64,000 bases of DNA from Niallia circulans (GCF_007273535.1 NZ_RIBP01000004.1:1650001-1714000), one strand, 5' to 3'; shown: positions 50,701-60,188, numbered from the stretch's first letter. Made by a program: numbers and translations. Notes: generated from the sequence alone by a model not told the origin.

Positions 50701-53281
50701 TGACGCTCCAACAGCGGCAAGTGACAGCTTTACAACAAATGAAGATGAAAAGCTGACGATTGAAGCTGCAAAAGGCATTCTAAACAATGATACGGATATA
50801 GATAATGACGCTCTTGAAGCCATTTTGGTGAAAGCTACAGCACACGGAAAGCTGGAATTGAATAAAGACGGTACCTTTACGTATACGCCAGACAAAGATT
50901 ATAACGGTACGGATTCCTTCACATACAAAGCAACAGATGGAAAACTAGAATCAGCAGAACAGACTGTTAAGATTGAAGTAAAACCAGTGAATGATAGTCC
51001 AACTGCGAAAGACAGCTCGCTGAATGTAACAGAAGACGAAGCAGCTAGTGGCGTGATTGAAGCAAGCGACGCAGACAAAGACAAATTAACATTTGCGATT
51101 GCGGAAAACGGCCAAAAAGGAAAAGCAGTTCTGACAGATGCGGAAACAGGCAAGTTCACATACACACCTGACAAAAACGCCAACGGAGAAGACAAGATAG
51201 TCTTTACAGTGACAGACGGTCAAGGAGAACCTGTTAAAGCAACAGTCTCGATATCGATTAAAGCAGTGAATGACGCTCCAATAGCGGCAAGTGACAGCTT
51301 CACGACAAATGAAGAGGAAAAGCTGACGATTGGTTCAGAGAAGAGCATTCTTGCTAATGACGAGGATGTAGATAATGATAATCTACAGGCAATCTTAGTG
51401 AAGGGGCCAGCCAACGGACTGCTTGTCCTAAATGCGGATGGAACATTTACGTATACACCAGACAAGGATTATAGCGGCAAAGATTCGTTCACATATAAAG
51501 CAACAGATGGAAAATTAGAATCTGCTGAACAAACGGTTGAAATTGAAGTGAAGGCAGTGAATGATACGCCAACAGCAGATGCTAGTTCAATAGAGTTAGA
51601 GGAAGATGGCAGCTTTAATGGCAAGTTAACAGGATTTGATCCAGAAGGCGACAGCCTGACATTCTCGCTTGTTGAAAATGGCAGTAAAGGAACAGCAGTC
51701 ATTACAAATGAACAGACTGGTGCTTTCACTTATACACCGAGCAAGGATGCAAATGGGGCAGACTTCTTTACATTCAAGGTGAATGATGGTAACTCTAATT
51801 CGGAAAAAGCAACGGTAGCAGTGACAATTAAGGCAGTAAATGATGCACCGACAGCAAGTGATGTGAAAATAGAAGGTACTGCAAGAGTCGGTGAAACACT
51901 GACGGGGACATACAGCTATCATGATGTCGAAAATGATGCAGAAGACCAATCAACATACCAGTGGTATAGTGGCGCCAAAGAAGACGGCAGTGATAAAACA
52001 AAAATAGATGGCGCGACATCTAACGAATACAAAATTACAAATGCTGATTTGAAGAAGTATTTATTCTTTGAAGTGAAGCCTGCAGCAGCAACAGGTGAGC
52101 AATCATCTGAAAGCTACTTAAGCAATGCAAGTGAAAAGGTAATGCTTGCTGACAGTGTTGCGCCGACAATTGTATCCACAACACCGGCGAATTCTGCAAG
52201 TGAGGTTGGGGTTTCTGATGATTTAGTCATTACGATGAGTGAAAATGTTTTAGCTGGATCAGGCAAAATCGAAATTAAAAATAGTGACGGCAGCACATTT
52301 GCTGAATACGAGGCGAATGACACACAGCATGTCGTGATAAACGGAGCTGCAATTACTATTAAGCATCCTGATTTTGCAGAAGGAAAAGAGTATTCAGTTG
52401 TTGTTGGTTCAAATGCATTTGTTGATGAAGCAGAAAATGCCTATGTAAATAACAATAATGAGTGGAAATTTGAAACGGAAGCGGCCCCAGGTCTGACAGC
52501 TTATGCTGATCCAAGCACTCCTTTAGAGGAAGGAGCGATGAAGCAAATGTTTGGCGCATTTGTATATGTGGATATTTCAGGAGATAGCTTTAAGGACGGC
52601 TTAACGGCAGATGATATTATCCTGAACAATGTGCCTGCAGGAGTAACCGTCATGGATCAATATGTAATGGGGAACAATCTTACGCTTGTGCTGAATTATG
52701 ATGGAACAGATTTTGATACGAAGTTCAGTGAATTTTCTGTAACGATAAAAGGCACAGCTTTGGAAAAAGGCAATGATCTGACATCTAACAGCTTGGAGTT
52801 TGTACCAAGTGCTGATGCACCAACACCGATCATTACAGAATATTTACACGGTGGCGATGGTAGGTCTGCCGTTGAAATATTCAGCCCTGCTCCGACATCA
52901 GAGAAATATAAGCTGAAAGTATATTCTACAAATAATGGAGTAAAGAGTTCTTCTGAAATAGCATTATACTTGCAAAGTAATCCTAATATAACTATTGGCA
53001 GAATCTTTTACGATTATTTCGATGTCGTTCCATTTTGGTACTATAACCAAGATACTGTTTTAGATGAAGGAACCAATATAGTAAATGCATTGCAAATTAT
53101 AGCTCCAAACGGAACAGTTGTTGATACACTAGGAGATCCGGCATCAAGCACTCCAATTGTAACGGGAAGTGTGACAATGGTTAGGAATACAGATATAAAA
53201 GACGGGATTGACCGCTATGTGCCAAGTCAATGGAATACTTATACAAGTGATATCTACAATCATTTCGGTAAAAGAGATTAA
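47792..53281 (+). CDS. Giant secreted protein: dockerin plus ~12 cadherin-like (tandem-95) repeats
   Basis: This 1829-aa protein starts at GTG 47792 (GGGG SD, 8 bases). It has a signal peptide (1-38). A type I dockerin at about 134-194 has both calcium loops complete: D137-x-N139-x-D141...D148 and D171-x-N173-x-D175...D182. About twelve ~95-aa cadherin-like repeats (211-1350; NDAPVA...DSFTYKATDG) follow. Then come an Ig-like part (about 1355-1450), an SbsA-like Big_5 part (about 1453-1555) and a C-terminal domain resembling a lamin-tail/LTD fold (about 1681-1829; ITEYLHGGDGRSAVEIFSP). There is no LPXTG, SLH or transmembrane anchor, so attachment should be through the dockerin. The next gene encodes a cohesin. 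Confidence 0.88.
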   Translation: MKKKKYPFIPLSKKGIVSIFSAALLFSAPLAGPSITMAEGNGTDKVIFDENLEWMKSKTAMTGKTLTIDFSEQLASMGADSVLEAASNKQSVQAVFDKKVLMLTLKDFGETTISVTAKNSKQTVTNTFKVNITKKGDINGDGTITPADSLYIYQVISGKVKISTEQQKLLDINGDGKITNMDATLLMSSYVGKNVPATIEDNSFVQLTEINDTPVAADDAYTVNEDEQLKVNAATGVLANDIDPETKELTATVTTNPENGKLTFNEDGSFQYVPSANFVGTDRFTYKASDGNSTTEAKTVTINVLPVNDAPVSKDGVLNTQEDTVGIGTMLGTDVDGDTLTYTIVENGKKGKVTILDQKTGVFSYKPNANENGEDFFTYKVSDGKLTSTAKVSVVIKAVNDAPTAKSDAYTTKEDETLAVGKEKSVLVNDEDVDNDSLKAVLVKGTAHGTLDFKADGTFTYIPAKDFNGSDSFVYKATDGVLESAEQKVVLSVGAVNDAPVAKDSSLNVTEDEAASGVIEASDADKDKLTFAIAENGQKGKAVLTDAETGKFTYTPDKNANGEDKVVFTVTDGQGEPVKATVSISIKAVNDAPIAASDSFTTNEDEKLTIEAAKSILSNDGDVDHDALEAILVKTTAHGKLELNADGTFTYTPDKDYNGTDSFTYKATDGKLESAEQTVKIEVKPVNDSPTAKDSSLNVTEDEAASGVIEASDADKDKLTFAIAENGQKGKAVLTDAETGKFTYTPDKNANGEDKVVFTVTDGQGEPVKATVSISIKAVNDAPTAASDSFTTNEDEKLTIEAAKSILSNDGDVDHDALEAILVKTTAHGKLELNADGTFTYTPDKDYNGTDSFTYKATDGKLESAEQTVKIEVKPVNDSPTAKDSSLNVTEDEAASGVIEASDADKDKLTFAIAENGQKGKAVLTDAETGKFTYTPDKNANGEDKIVFTVTDGQGEPVKATVSISIKAVNDAPTAASDSFTTNEDEKLTIEAAKGILNNDTDIDNDALEAILVKATAHGKLELNKDGTFTYTPDKDYNGTDSFTYKATDGKLESAEQTVKIEVKPVNDSPTAKDSSLNVTEDEAASGVIEASDADKDKLTFAIAENGQKGKAVLTDAETGKFTYTPDKNANGEDKIVFTVTDGQGEPVKATVSISIKAVNDAPIAASDSFTTNEEEKLTIGSEKSILANDEDVDNDNLQAILVKGPANGLLVLNADGTFTYTPDKDYSGKDSFTYKATDGKLESAEQTVEIEVKAVNDTPTADASSIELEEDGSFNGKLTGFDPEGDSLTFSLVENGSKGTAVITNEQTGAFTYTPSKDANGADFFTFKVNDGNSNSEKATVAVTIKAVNDAPTASDVKIEGTARVGETLTGTYSYHDVENDAEDQSTYQWYSGAKEDGSDKTKIDGATSNEYKITNADLKKYLFFEVKPAAATGEQSSESYLSNASEKVMLADSVAPTIVSTTPANSASEVGVSDDLVITMSENVLAGSGKIEIKNSDGSTFAEYEANDTQHVVINGAAITIKHPDFAEGKEYSVVVGSNAFVDEAENAYVNNNNEWKFETEAAPGLTAYADPSTPLEEGAMKQMFGAFVYVDISGDSFKDGLTADDIILNNVPAGVTVMDQYVMGNNLTLVLNYDGTDFDTKFSEFSVTIKGTALEKGNDLTSNSLEFVPSADAPTPIITEYLHGGDGRSAVEIFSPAPTSEKYKLKVYSTNNGVKSSSEIALYLQSNPNITIGRIFYDYFDVVPFWYYNQDTVLDEGTNIVNALQIIAPNGTVVDTLGDPASSTPIVTGSVTMVRNTDIKDGIDRYVPSQWNTYTSDIYNHFGKRD
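49301..51295 (+). repeat. 570-bp near-identical tandem repeats inside the giant surface gene
   Basis: GACAGCTCGCTGAATGTAAC occurs at 49301, 49871, 50441 and 51011, exactly 570 bp (190 codons, two cadherin-like domains) apart. Units one and two differ by only a few bases. The third keeps the first half, but 50771-50880 is diverged. The fourth is partial. This shows recent expansion and gene conversion, and repeat number may vary between strains. Confidence 0.93.
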
Positions 53282-53300
53282 AACATGTTCTAAAAAATCA

Positions 53301-53340
53301 GGTGAAAGATTTTCCTTGTAGGCACTTTCACCTTATATTG
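53301..53340 (+). terminator. Hairpin between the dockerin and cohesin genes
   Basis: AGGTGAAAG pairs with CTTTCACCT; only a short TTATATT follows. Partial termination would allow different amounts of the two products. Confidence 0.6.
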
Positions 53341-53379
53341 ATAAATACACGTTAACTTAAAATTAAGGGAGATTACAGG

Positions 53380-55170
53380 ATGAACCGAAAGAATATAAAA
53401 GCTTTATTGCTTGTCCTTCTTATTGCGATGCTGACAGTGCCTGTACAGGCATTTGCAGCTGCTTCCAAAAGCGTTACAGTGAAAATCGGTGATGTTCACG
53501 GGGAAGCGGGTCAAGTGGTAACAGTACCTGTGTCTGTTTCAGCACCTGCCACAGATATTGCTGCATACGGTTTGGAGCTGAACTATGACAATACTTCTTT
53601 AGAAGTAAAGGAAATACATCAGGTTGGCGATAATCAAGAATTTCAAAGCAACTTCAGTAACAAGGATGGGTATTTGCGAGCTGCATGGGCGGACGCTACT
53701 GGAGGGGATCATGCTTTAAAAAATGCTGCTACTTTATTTACAGTTGATTTCTTAATAAAGAAAAATCCAGCATACGGAACTATAAGCATTACTGTTCCAA
53801 CAAATGATCCAGCAGCATTGACTTTTACTGATTCCAATATTAGTAACGTGAGTGCTACAGTAGAAAGCGGCAGCTTTATAATCAATAAATCTAGCAATTC
53901 TAAGCTAAGCAACTTACTAGTTAGCGATGGGACATGGAATGAAGCCTTCTCACCAGAAGGAACATCTTACACTATTGCAGTAAAAAGCACTGTGAATTCA
54001 TTGAATTTTGTTCCGACAGCACAGAATGAATATGCTGCTATTACGATTAACGACAAAAAAGTAACGAGCGGGACATTATCTCAAGGGTTTGCTTTAAAAG
54101 AGGGCAGCAACAGTTTCACCATCAAAATAACGGCACAGGATGGATCTGTTTCGACTTATACTGTGAAGGTTAATAAGGAAAAAGAAGCAGTAGCAGAAAA
54201 ACCAGACACAAATACTGAAGTTGTCACAGTTGATATACAATCAGGCAATGATGCAGTTGTTTCTAAAACACCTATTTATCGCACTACAGATGAATTTGGT
54301 ATGAAGTCAGATAAAGTGACTTTGACTGAGGATGTTGTCAAGGAATTGTTGGCAAGTGCTGAGCTGCAGAACTCAAACACAGCTAAGATTATCATTCCAG
54401 ATACGAAGGATGAGATTTCTGAAACGTATTTCTCTATCCCAAAGGATGCTCTTAAGCTATTGAGCGAAGGTAATATTAATATCCAATTAGTAATGAACAA
54501 TGCTCAAATCATTTTGCCAAAAGAGTCTCTTAAAGACGTAAAGGATGACTTATATTTCCGCTTCGTTCCTGTTAAAACAGAACCAGAAAAGAATGAAGTG
54601 AAGGACAGAGCGCTTAACAGCATCAAAAGCTTTTCTGAATATGAGAATGTCCAAGTACTAGGAAGACCGATGGAAATCCAGACGAATATGGAAAACTCGA
54701 AGGTGAAGCTTGTTTTGCCAGTAGAATCTGATGTAATCGAAACGATTAAAGAAAAAAATAATGGCATGGAGAACCTGCCGATTTTCATTGAGCATGATGA
54801 CGGTACGAAGGAAGTTATCAATGCATCCTTTACAAATTATCATATTGGTGGCTTTACTGGATTAGCCTTTGAAATAAATAAATTCAGTACCTTCACACCA
54901 CTGTACCTGTCAGGTGCTGTTTCTAACAATACAGAACAAGAAGCAGTTAGCGGCAATGATTCGAAGGACAGCAAGAGTACGGAAGCATCTTCAAACACAG
55001 ACACATCAGCAAGTACAGATGAGCAGGAAACTGGAACAAATCTGAAGAAACTGCCAAAAACAGGCGACGATTCTTATATTGATATAATTTTAAATATCTC
55101 TATTGTTGCAGTAGCGGCAATTCTAGTTCTTCTGTTTGTCAGCAAAAAGAGAAGGCTGAAAAAGCAATAA
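53380..55170 (+). CDS. Sortase-anchored cohesin-domain protein (LPKTG)
   Basis: This 596-aa protein has a signal peptide (1-27, VQAFAA). A cohesin domain at about 30-168 shows VPVSVSAPATDIAAYGLELN and the typical GYLRAAWADATG. A cadherin-like beta-sandwich (about 170-267; SYTIAVKSTVNSLNFVP) and a domain of unknown type (about 285-515) follow, then a Ser/Thr linker and the sorting signal LPKTG (558-562), hydrophobic segment and KKRRLKKQ tail. The cohesin should bind the dockerin of the preceding gene's product and tie it to the wall. The sortase gene is 52 bases downstream. Confidence 0.88.
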   Translation: MNRKNIKALLLVLLIAMLTVPVQAFAAASKSVTVKIGDVHGEAGQVVTVPVSVSAPATDIAAYGLELNYDNTSLEVKEIHQVGDNQEFQSNFSNKDGYLRAAWADATGGDHALKNAATLFTVDFLIKKNPAYGTISITVPTNDPAALTFTDSNISNVSATVESGSFIINKSSNSKLSNLLVSDGTWNEAFSPEGTSYTIAVKSTVNSLNFVPTAQNEYAAITINDKKVTSGTLSQGFALKEGSNSFTIKITAQDGSVSTYTVKVNKEKEAVAEKPDTNTEVVTVDIQSGNDAVVSKTPIYRTTDEFGMKSDKVTLTEDVVKELLASAELQNSNTAKIIIPDTKDEISETYFSIPKDALKLLSEGNINIQLVMNNAQIILPKESLKDVKDDLYFRFVPVKTEPEKNEVKDRALNSIKSFSEYENVQVLGRPMEIQTNMENSKVKLVLPVESDVIETIKEKNNGMENLPIFIEHDDGTKEVINASFTNYHIGGFTGLAFEINKFSTFTPLYLSGAVSNNTEQEAVSGNDSKDSKSTEASSNTDTSASTDEQETGTNLKKLPKTGDDSYIDIILNISIVAVAAILVLLFVSKKRRLKKQ

Positions 55171-55222
55171 TATTCGTGAGGGGAGGGACTGTGTCTCTCT
55201 CCTTATTCTTTAGGAGTATGCT

Positions 55223-55783
55223 ATGAAAAAAGTGATAATGGTTTTGCTTGTTCTCCTTTTGCTTGGTTTATTGGCGATAAGAGGGGCTCGCTTCTATGAA
55301 GACTATAAAAATGAGCAAAAAAGAACAGAGCTGACAGAGCGCTATGAAAAAGCAGTTACCGGTGAAATAGATACAAAAAACAAAAACCAAGAAACTGCTG
55401 TACTAGGGGAAATCACCATCCCTAGTCTCCAAATCAACTACGTCATCCTTGATGGAGCAACAGACGAAAACCTTGATATTTCGATAACGAAGGTGACAGG
55501 TCCTAATATGAACAAAACAGGAAACCTTGTTCTTGCCGGGCATAATATGCGAAATGGCAGTTTATTTGGCAAATTAAAAAAGGCGACAAAAAAGGACACG
55601 ATTTTTTTGACTGATGACAAGGGGAATAAGGCGGAATACAGCATTACGAAAATGTATACTGTGAAGGATACGAACCTCACACCGCTCGCACAAAACACTA
55701 ATGGTACAAAGTTAACGTTGATAACATGTACAGATAATAATGAAAACAGACTAATTGTTGTCGCAGAAAAGACAGCAGATTAA
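55223..55783 (+). CDS. Sortase (class A/D-like)
   Basis: This 186-aa transpeptidase has an N-terminal membrane anchor (about 3-20) and a sortase barrel with catalytic H107 (LAGHNMRN), C169 (LITCTD) and R176 (ENRLIVV). It cleaves LPXTG-type signals and joins the protein to peptidoglycan. Position after an LPKTG gene suggests that protein is its main client. The exact class is not clear from sequence reading; the short, housekeeping-like form fits class A or D. Confidence 0.9.
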   Translation: MKKVIMVLLVLLLLGLLAIRGARFYEDYKNEQKRTELTERYEKAVTGEIDTKNKNQETAVLGEITIPSLQINYVILDGATDENLDISITKVTGPNMNKTGNLVLAGHNMRNGSLFGKLKKATKKDTIFLTDDKGNKAEYSITKMYTVKDTNLTPLAQNTNGTKLTLITCTDNNENRLIVVAEKTAD

Positions 55784-55806
55784 AAATGATAATAGTGATG
55801 GACTAG

Positions 55807-55842
55807 GAGAGGCTTTTCAAAAAGTCTCTTCTTTTAGGTCTT
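55807..55842 (+). terminator. Terminator of the surface-display operon
   Basis: GAGAGGCTTTT pairs imperfectly with AAAAGTCTCTT, then CTTTTAGG. Confidence 0.55.
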
Positions 55843-55943
55843 TTTATTCAGGAGTTTATAACTAGATTAAGGGAAATTTAAGTTTCACTCTATATAGTTA
55901 GCAACATAACAAAACGACAATAAAAAGATTAGGGGAAATTACT

Positions 55944-57284
55944 TTGAAGAAAATCTCAACAAAAATCATTATATTATCATTATTTAATTCTATCTTTGTA
56001 GCAGCGGTCAATGTCTTTGCATCGCTATTCATGAGCAGCAGCCAAGGCAGTGAAAATGGTGACACAGCGACAGAACAGGCACAGAGCGGTCTGCTGGGCC
56101 ATCTTCCGCCAACACAAGTCCTTATAGGTCTTGGTGTTTCGATCGTCCTTGGCGTTATCCTCGCATACTTCCTAGGAAGATTAATATCAAAGCCAATTGT
56201 CCAATTAACAGAGATCGCCCAAAAAACATCTGAGCTTGAATTAATGGAAGACGATCGTATTTTCGGGAAAACACTTGCCTCAAAGGACGAAACAGGGGAA
56301 ATGGCAAGAGCACTTCTTGAAACGAGAAACTCATTGAAATCAATGGCAACACAGTTGAAATATGTATCTTCAACAGTTGCAGCACATTCAAGCAGTTTAA
56401 CGAAAAACACGGAGGAAAATGCCAGAAATATTGACCAAGTTGTCACAACAATAGAAGAAATTGCAATTGGAAACAACGGTCAGGCCCAAACAATCAGTGA
56501 GGTAAACTCAACGTTAATAGAGGTTGTCGAACTGATGGAAAATATAACGAGAGATGCATCGGCAGGTGCGGATAAAGCGGCAGCTTCCATTGATTCGATT
56601 GAAGAAGGACAGAACACAGTAGAATTGCAAGGTAATAAAATGGATGAAAATATTTCTGTATCTGCTGAAGCGACATCATCTATCAATGAATTGAGCATGA
56701 TGATTGGTCAAGTTGGCAATTTTGTTGCTGTCATTACGAATATTGCAGAGCAGACAAACCTGCTTGCACTTAATGCGGCAATTGAAGCAGCAAGAGCGGG
56801 AGAAGCAGGCAGGGGTTTTGGAGTAGTAGCGGATGAAATTAGGAAATTAGCAGAGGAATCTTCAAGAGCTGCAAAGGAAATCACTGGCATCATTCATGAT
56901 ACGACAGAAAAAACAAACCAAGCTGTTTCACATATTAATAAAGCACATAATCTTATTGACGAACAAAAGGATGCACTTAAGATAACAGAGGAAGCATTCA
57001 GTAAAATTAAAAATACGTATGACGGAATTGTGCACAACTTTAAGCAGACAGCTGCTCACATGACTGCGATTAACGGAAAATCACGGATAATTTCTGAGCA
57101 AATCCAGCAAATGACAGAAACGGCAGAAGATTTCGCCGCAAATACGGAGGAAATATCTGCTTCTGGCCAAGAACAGCTTGCGTCAACGGAAATCATCGCA
57201 GCTTCTTCCAAAGAACTGCAGATTCTAGCAGAGGAATTAGATGCAGAAGTGAATAAGTTTAAAGTAAAGAGAGAAAACCAATAG
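55944..57284 (+). CDS. Methyl-accepting chemotaxis protein with minimal extracellular part
   Basis: This 446-aa protein starts at TTG 55944 (AGGGGAAA SD). Two membrane segments (about 8-30 and 58-80) enclose only about 28 residues, so no ligand-binding domain is present. A HAMP domain (about 80-135) and the signalling hairpin with [20 protein letters not shown] (about 272-291) and [14 protein letters not shown] follow. It probably senses the membrane state or an intracellular cue, or receives its signal from a partner protein. Confidence 0.88.
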   Translation: MKKISTKIIILSLFNSIFVAAVNVFASLFMSSSQGSENGDTATEQAQSGLLGHLPPTQVLIGLGVSIVLGVILAYFLGRLISKPIVQLTEIAQKTSELELMEDDRIFGKTLASKDETGEMARALLETRNSLKSMATQLKYVSSTVAAHSSSLTKNTEENARNIDQVVTTIEEIAIGNNGQAQTISEVNSTLIEVVELMENITRDASAGADKAAASIDSIEEGQNTVELQGNKMDENISVSAEATSSINELSMMIGQVGNFVAVITNIAEQTNLLALNAAIEAARAGEAGRGFGVVADEIRKLAEESSRAAKEITGIIHDTTEKTNQAVSHINKAHNLIDEQKDALKITEEAFSKIKNTYDGIVHNFKQTAAHMTAINGKSRIISEQIQQMTETAEDFAANTEEISASGQEQLASTEIIAASSKELQILAEELDAEVNKFKVKRENQ

Positions 57285-57644
57285 TAAGAGATGAGCGGCT
57301 ATAAATGGCCGTTCTTTTTTTTAATTCTAAAGCAGTTATTTACAAAAAATAACCATTAGTAAAAAAGTTACTTCAATAACGTATCTCTAATCAACAAAAT
57401 GATTAAGTTAGTTTGCCATAAGCCTGATTAATTACTTCTGGGAATTAAATGTAATATCCTTATATATCAGCATTATATTACCAAGGATGAGCAGATGCTT
57501 ATTTGGGGAAAATACTTCGCGAAGCGAAGTTGTTGTAATTGACATGAAATTCTAACAGGATTATTATTGTTATGATAAATAACTAAGGTAATAAAAAGTA
57601 ACTCGTTAACCATTTTTTGGTTTTTAGATATGGAGGTTTAAGTG
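57285..57644. other. Intergenic region before zwf
   Basis: It opens with a terminator-like hairpin for the chemotaxis gene (AGCGGC...GGCCGTT with eight T residues to about 57322). A second inverted repeat ACTTCGC-GAA-GCGAAGT lies at 57514-57530. The zwf promoter is at 57539-57567. No gene is seen. Confidence 0.55.
57539..57567 (+). promoter_or_regulatory. zwf promoter
   Basis: TTGACA (57539-57544), 17 bases, TATTAT (57562-57567). The zwf start is about 78 bases downstream. Confidence 0.75.
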
Positions 57645-59147
57645 ATGGAATCAATGACATTTGTGTTATTTGGCGCAACAGGAGATCTTGCGAAAAGAAA
57701 AATATATCCTGCTCTTTATAATTTATATTTAGATAAAAAAATGCCGCAGGCCATCTCCGTTTTTGGATTAGGAAGAAAAGAGTTCACAGACGCTACTTTC
57801 CAGGAGCATGTGAGAAAATCAATTGAAACTTTTTCGAGAAGAAAAGCGGAGAATGACGAGCAATTGGAGGCATTTATTGCAAGCTTCCGTTACAGCATTC
57901 TTGATGCGACAAAAATAGAGGATTACGAAACCCTTTTGAAAAAGGTTGAAAAGCGCGAAGCTGAATTGAACATACCGAAAAATCGCATGTTCTATCTGTC
58001 AGTTGGTCCAGAGTTTTTTGATCTCATCGCCTTAAATCTGAAGGAAAGCGGTTTGGGTACAACAACAGGCTGGAAAAAGCTGCTTATTGAGAAGCCGTTT
58101 GGTCATGACTTAGCTTCAGCCAGAGAGCTTAACGAAAGACTGAGCAAAGCATTCACAGAGGAAGAAATTTACCGCATTGACCATTACTTAGGAAAACCAA
58201 TGGTTCAAAATCTTGAAGCATTGGAGTTTGCCAATCCTGTATTGCAAGCACTATGGAATAATAAGCATATTGCAAATGTGCAAATTACTGCAAGCGAAAT
58301 GGTTGGAGTAGAAGAAAGAGCCGGCTATTATGATCATGTTGGTGCACTTCGTGACATGGTCCAAAATCATCTGCTGCAAATGCTGATGATGACGGCTATG
58401 CAAACACCTGAAAAAGTAGGTCAAGACCAAATTCGTGAACAAAAACGAAAAGTGATGGAAGCTCTTCGTCCAGTTAATGGCCAAGATATTCTTGAGAGTA
58501 TTGTTAGAGGACAATACAGCAGTGGCGAGGTGAACGGCCAAGCTTCAGTTGGATATCGTGATGAGCCAAATATTAAAGAGAATTCCAGCACAGATACATT
58601 TATAGCAGCAAGACTTTGGATTGACAATGATTTATGGGAAGGTGTCCCATTCTATATTAGAACAGGGAAAAAGATGAAAGAAAAATCTACTCGGATTGTC
58701 ATTGAATTCAAGGATACACTTAAAAAGCTTTATGAAGAGAAAAAGGATCAAATTGTGCCGAATCTTTTAATAATAGAAATCAGTCCGAATGAAAACATTA
58801 AATTGCTGTTAAACAGTAAAAGCCCATTTGAAAATGGGAAAATAGAGCAAGTGGAAATTGATCTAACACATGCCCAAAAGGATGTTCCAGAAGCTTATGA
58901 GCGTTTAATATTTGATGCCTTTAAAGGCGACTCCACGTTCTTTGCTCATTGGAATGAAGTCGAATTGTCTTGGGAATGGGTGCAGCCAGTATTAGATGCG
59001 TTTGAACAAGACGATGTGCCATTGCATTTCTACCCAGCTGGTTCTAACGGACCTGAAGCATCAGAGGAGCTGCTTGCAGCAAATGGGTTTAAGTGGTGGC
59101 TTGATAGTAAACCAGCAGAAAAAGACAGCTTAGTTTCCATCGGCTAA
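57645..59147 (+). CDS. zwf: Glucose-6-phosphate 1-dehydrogenase
   Basis: This 500-aa enzyme oxidises glucose-6-phosphate with NADP, the first step of the oxidative pentose phosphate pathway. FGATGDLAKRKIYPALY binds NADP and RIDHYLGK holds the catalytic Lys/His region. Length is standard. ATG 57645 is 8 bases from GGAGGT; GTG 57642 is the alternative. The next gene encodes 6-phosphogluconate dehydrogenase. Confidence 0.96.
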   Translation: MESMTFVLFGATGDLAKRKIYPALYNLYLDKKMPQAISVFGLGRKEFTDATFQEHVRKSIETFSRRKAENDEQLEAFIASFRYSILDATKIEDYETLLKKVEKREAELNIPKNRMFYLSVGPEFFDLIALNLKESGLGTTTGWKKLLIEKPFGHDLASARELNERLSKAFTEEEIYRIDHYLGKPMVQNLEALEFANPVLQALWNNKHIANVQITASEMVGVEERAGYYDHVGALRDMVQNHLLQMLMMTAMQTPEKVGQDQIREQKRKVMEALRPVNGQDILESIVRGQYSSGEVNGQASVGYRDEPNIKENSSTDTFIAARLWIDNDLWEGVPFYIRTGKKMKEKSTRIVIEFKDTLKKLYEEKKDQIVPNLLIIEISPNENIKLLLNSKSPFENGKIEQVEIDLTHAQKDVPEAYERLIFDAFKGDSTFFAHWNEVELSWEWVQPVLDAFEQDDVPLHFYPAGSNGPEASEELLAANGFKWWLDSKPAEKDSLVSIG

Positions 59148-59282
59148 CACATATCGGCAGTGATATGGAACAAGATATAAACAGCGTCTTTATAAAATCT
59201 GTCGTTTAGTTTCCATTATTACCAAAAGGAATATGGATAAAAATAAATGTTTTTTTTTCAGTTAATCAGGAGGGGTTTAAGT

Positions 59283-60176
59283 ATGAAAGTTGGTTTAATT
59301 GGTTTAGGGAAAATGGGTTTAAACTTAGGAAAGAATCTATTAGATAACAAACATCAAGTGTCAGCATTTGATTTAAATCCGGCTGCTGTTTCTGAAATGA
59401 AGGAATATGGAGCAGATGGAACGACAAGCTTAACAGAGCTTGTGCAATCATTGGAAACACCAAGAGTACTTTGGATCATGGTGCCTCATAATGTCGTGGA
59501 TTCTGTTATTGGCGAAATGGCACCATTACTTGCTAAGGGTGATATTGTCATTGAAGCAGGTAATTCCCATTACAAAGAATCAATCCGCAGATATAATGAG
59601 CTGCAGGAATTCGGTGTCCACTTTATGGATGTTGGAACGTCTGGAGGAATGGCCGGTGCACGTAATGGTGCATGCTATATGATTGGCGGTGACAAGGAGG
59701 CATGGGATGTTGTAGAACCAATTTTCCGTGATACAGCTGTTGAAAATGGCTACTTCTATGCAGGTGCAGCAGGCAGCGGTCACTTCTTGAAAATGGTTCA
59801 TAACGGAATAGAGTACGGAATGATGGCGGCAATCGGAGAAGGATTTGAGGTTCTCGAGAAAAGTGAATTCGATTACGATTATGAAAAGGTCGCGAAGGTT
59901 TGGAACAATGGCTCTGTTATCCGTTCATGGCTGATGGAGCTAACAGAAAATGCCTTCTCTAAAGATGCTAATTTAGATGAGATTAAAGGAGTTATGCATT
60001 CATCAGGTGAAGGTAAATGGACAGTAGAAACAGCTCTTGACTTGCAGGCTGCTACGCCAGTTATCGCTATGAGTTTATTGATGCGCTATCGCTCTCTTGA
60101 AAATGATACATTTACAGGCAAGGTCGTAGCGGCACTCCGCAATGAGTTCGGCGGTCATGCTGTTGAAAAGAAATAA
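59283..60176 (+). CDS. gnd: 6-phosphogluconate dehydrogenase, short (YqeC-like) form
   Basis: This 297-aa decarboxylating dehydrogenase makes ribulose-5-phosphate. GLIGLGKMGLNLGKNL binds the cofactor, and GTSGGMAGARNG and the Lys/Asn region GSGHFLKMVHNGIEYGMM are present. The length is that of the short NAD-type form (about 300 aa) rather than the ~470-aa enzyme. Start at 59283 by GGAGGGG. Pairs with zwf. Confidence 0.92.
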   Translation: MKVGLIGLGKMGLNLGKNLLDNKHQVSAFDLNPAAVSEMKEYGADGTTSLTELVQSLETPRVLWIMVPHNVVDSVIGEMAPLLAKGDIVIEAGNSHYKESIRRYNELQEFGVHFMDVGTSGGMAGARNGACYMIGGDKEAWDVVEPIFRDTAVENGYFYAGAAGSGHFLKMVHNGIEYGMMAAIGEGFEVLEKSEFDYDYEKVAKVWNNGSVIRSWLMELTENAFSKDANLDEIKGVMHSSGEGKWTVETALDLQAATPVIAMSLLMRYRSLENDTFTGKVVAALRNEFGGHAVEKK

Positions 60177-60188
60177 AGTGTAAGAAAG

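Noticed and set aside
47792..55170. Cellulosome
   Set aside because: Only one dockerin and one cohesin are seen and no cellulase or carbohydrate-binding enzyme domain, so a structural display role fits better.
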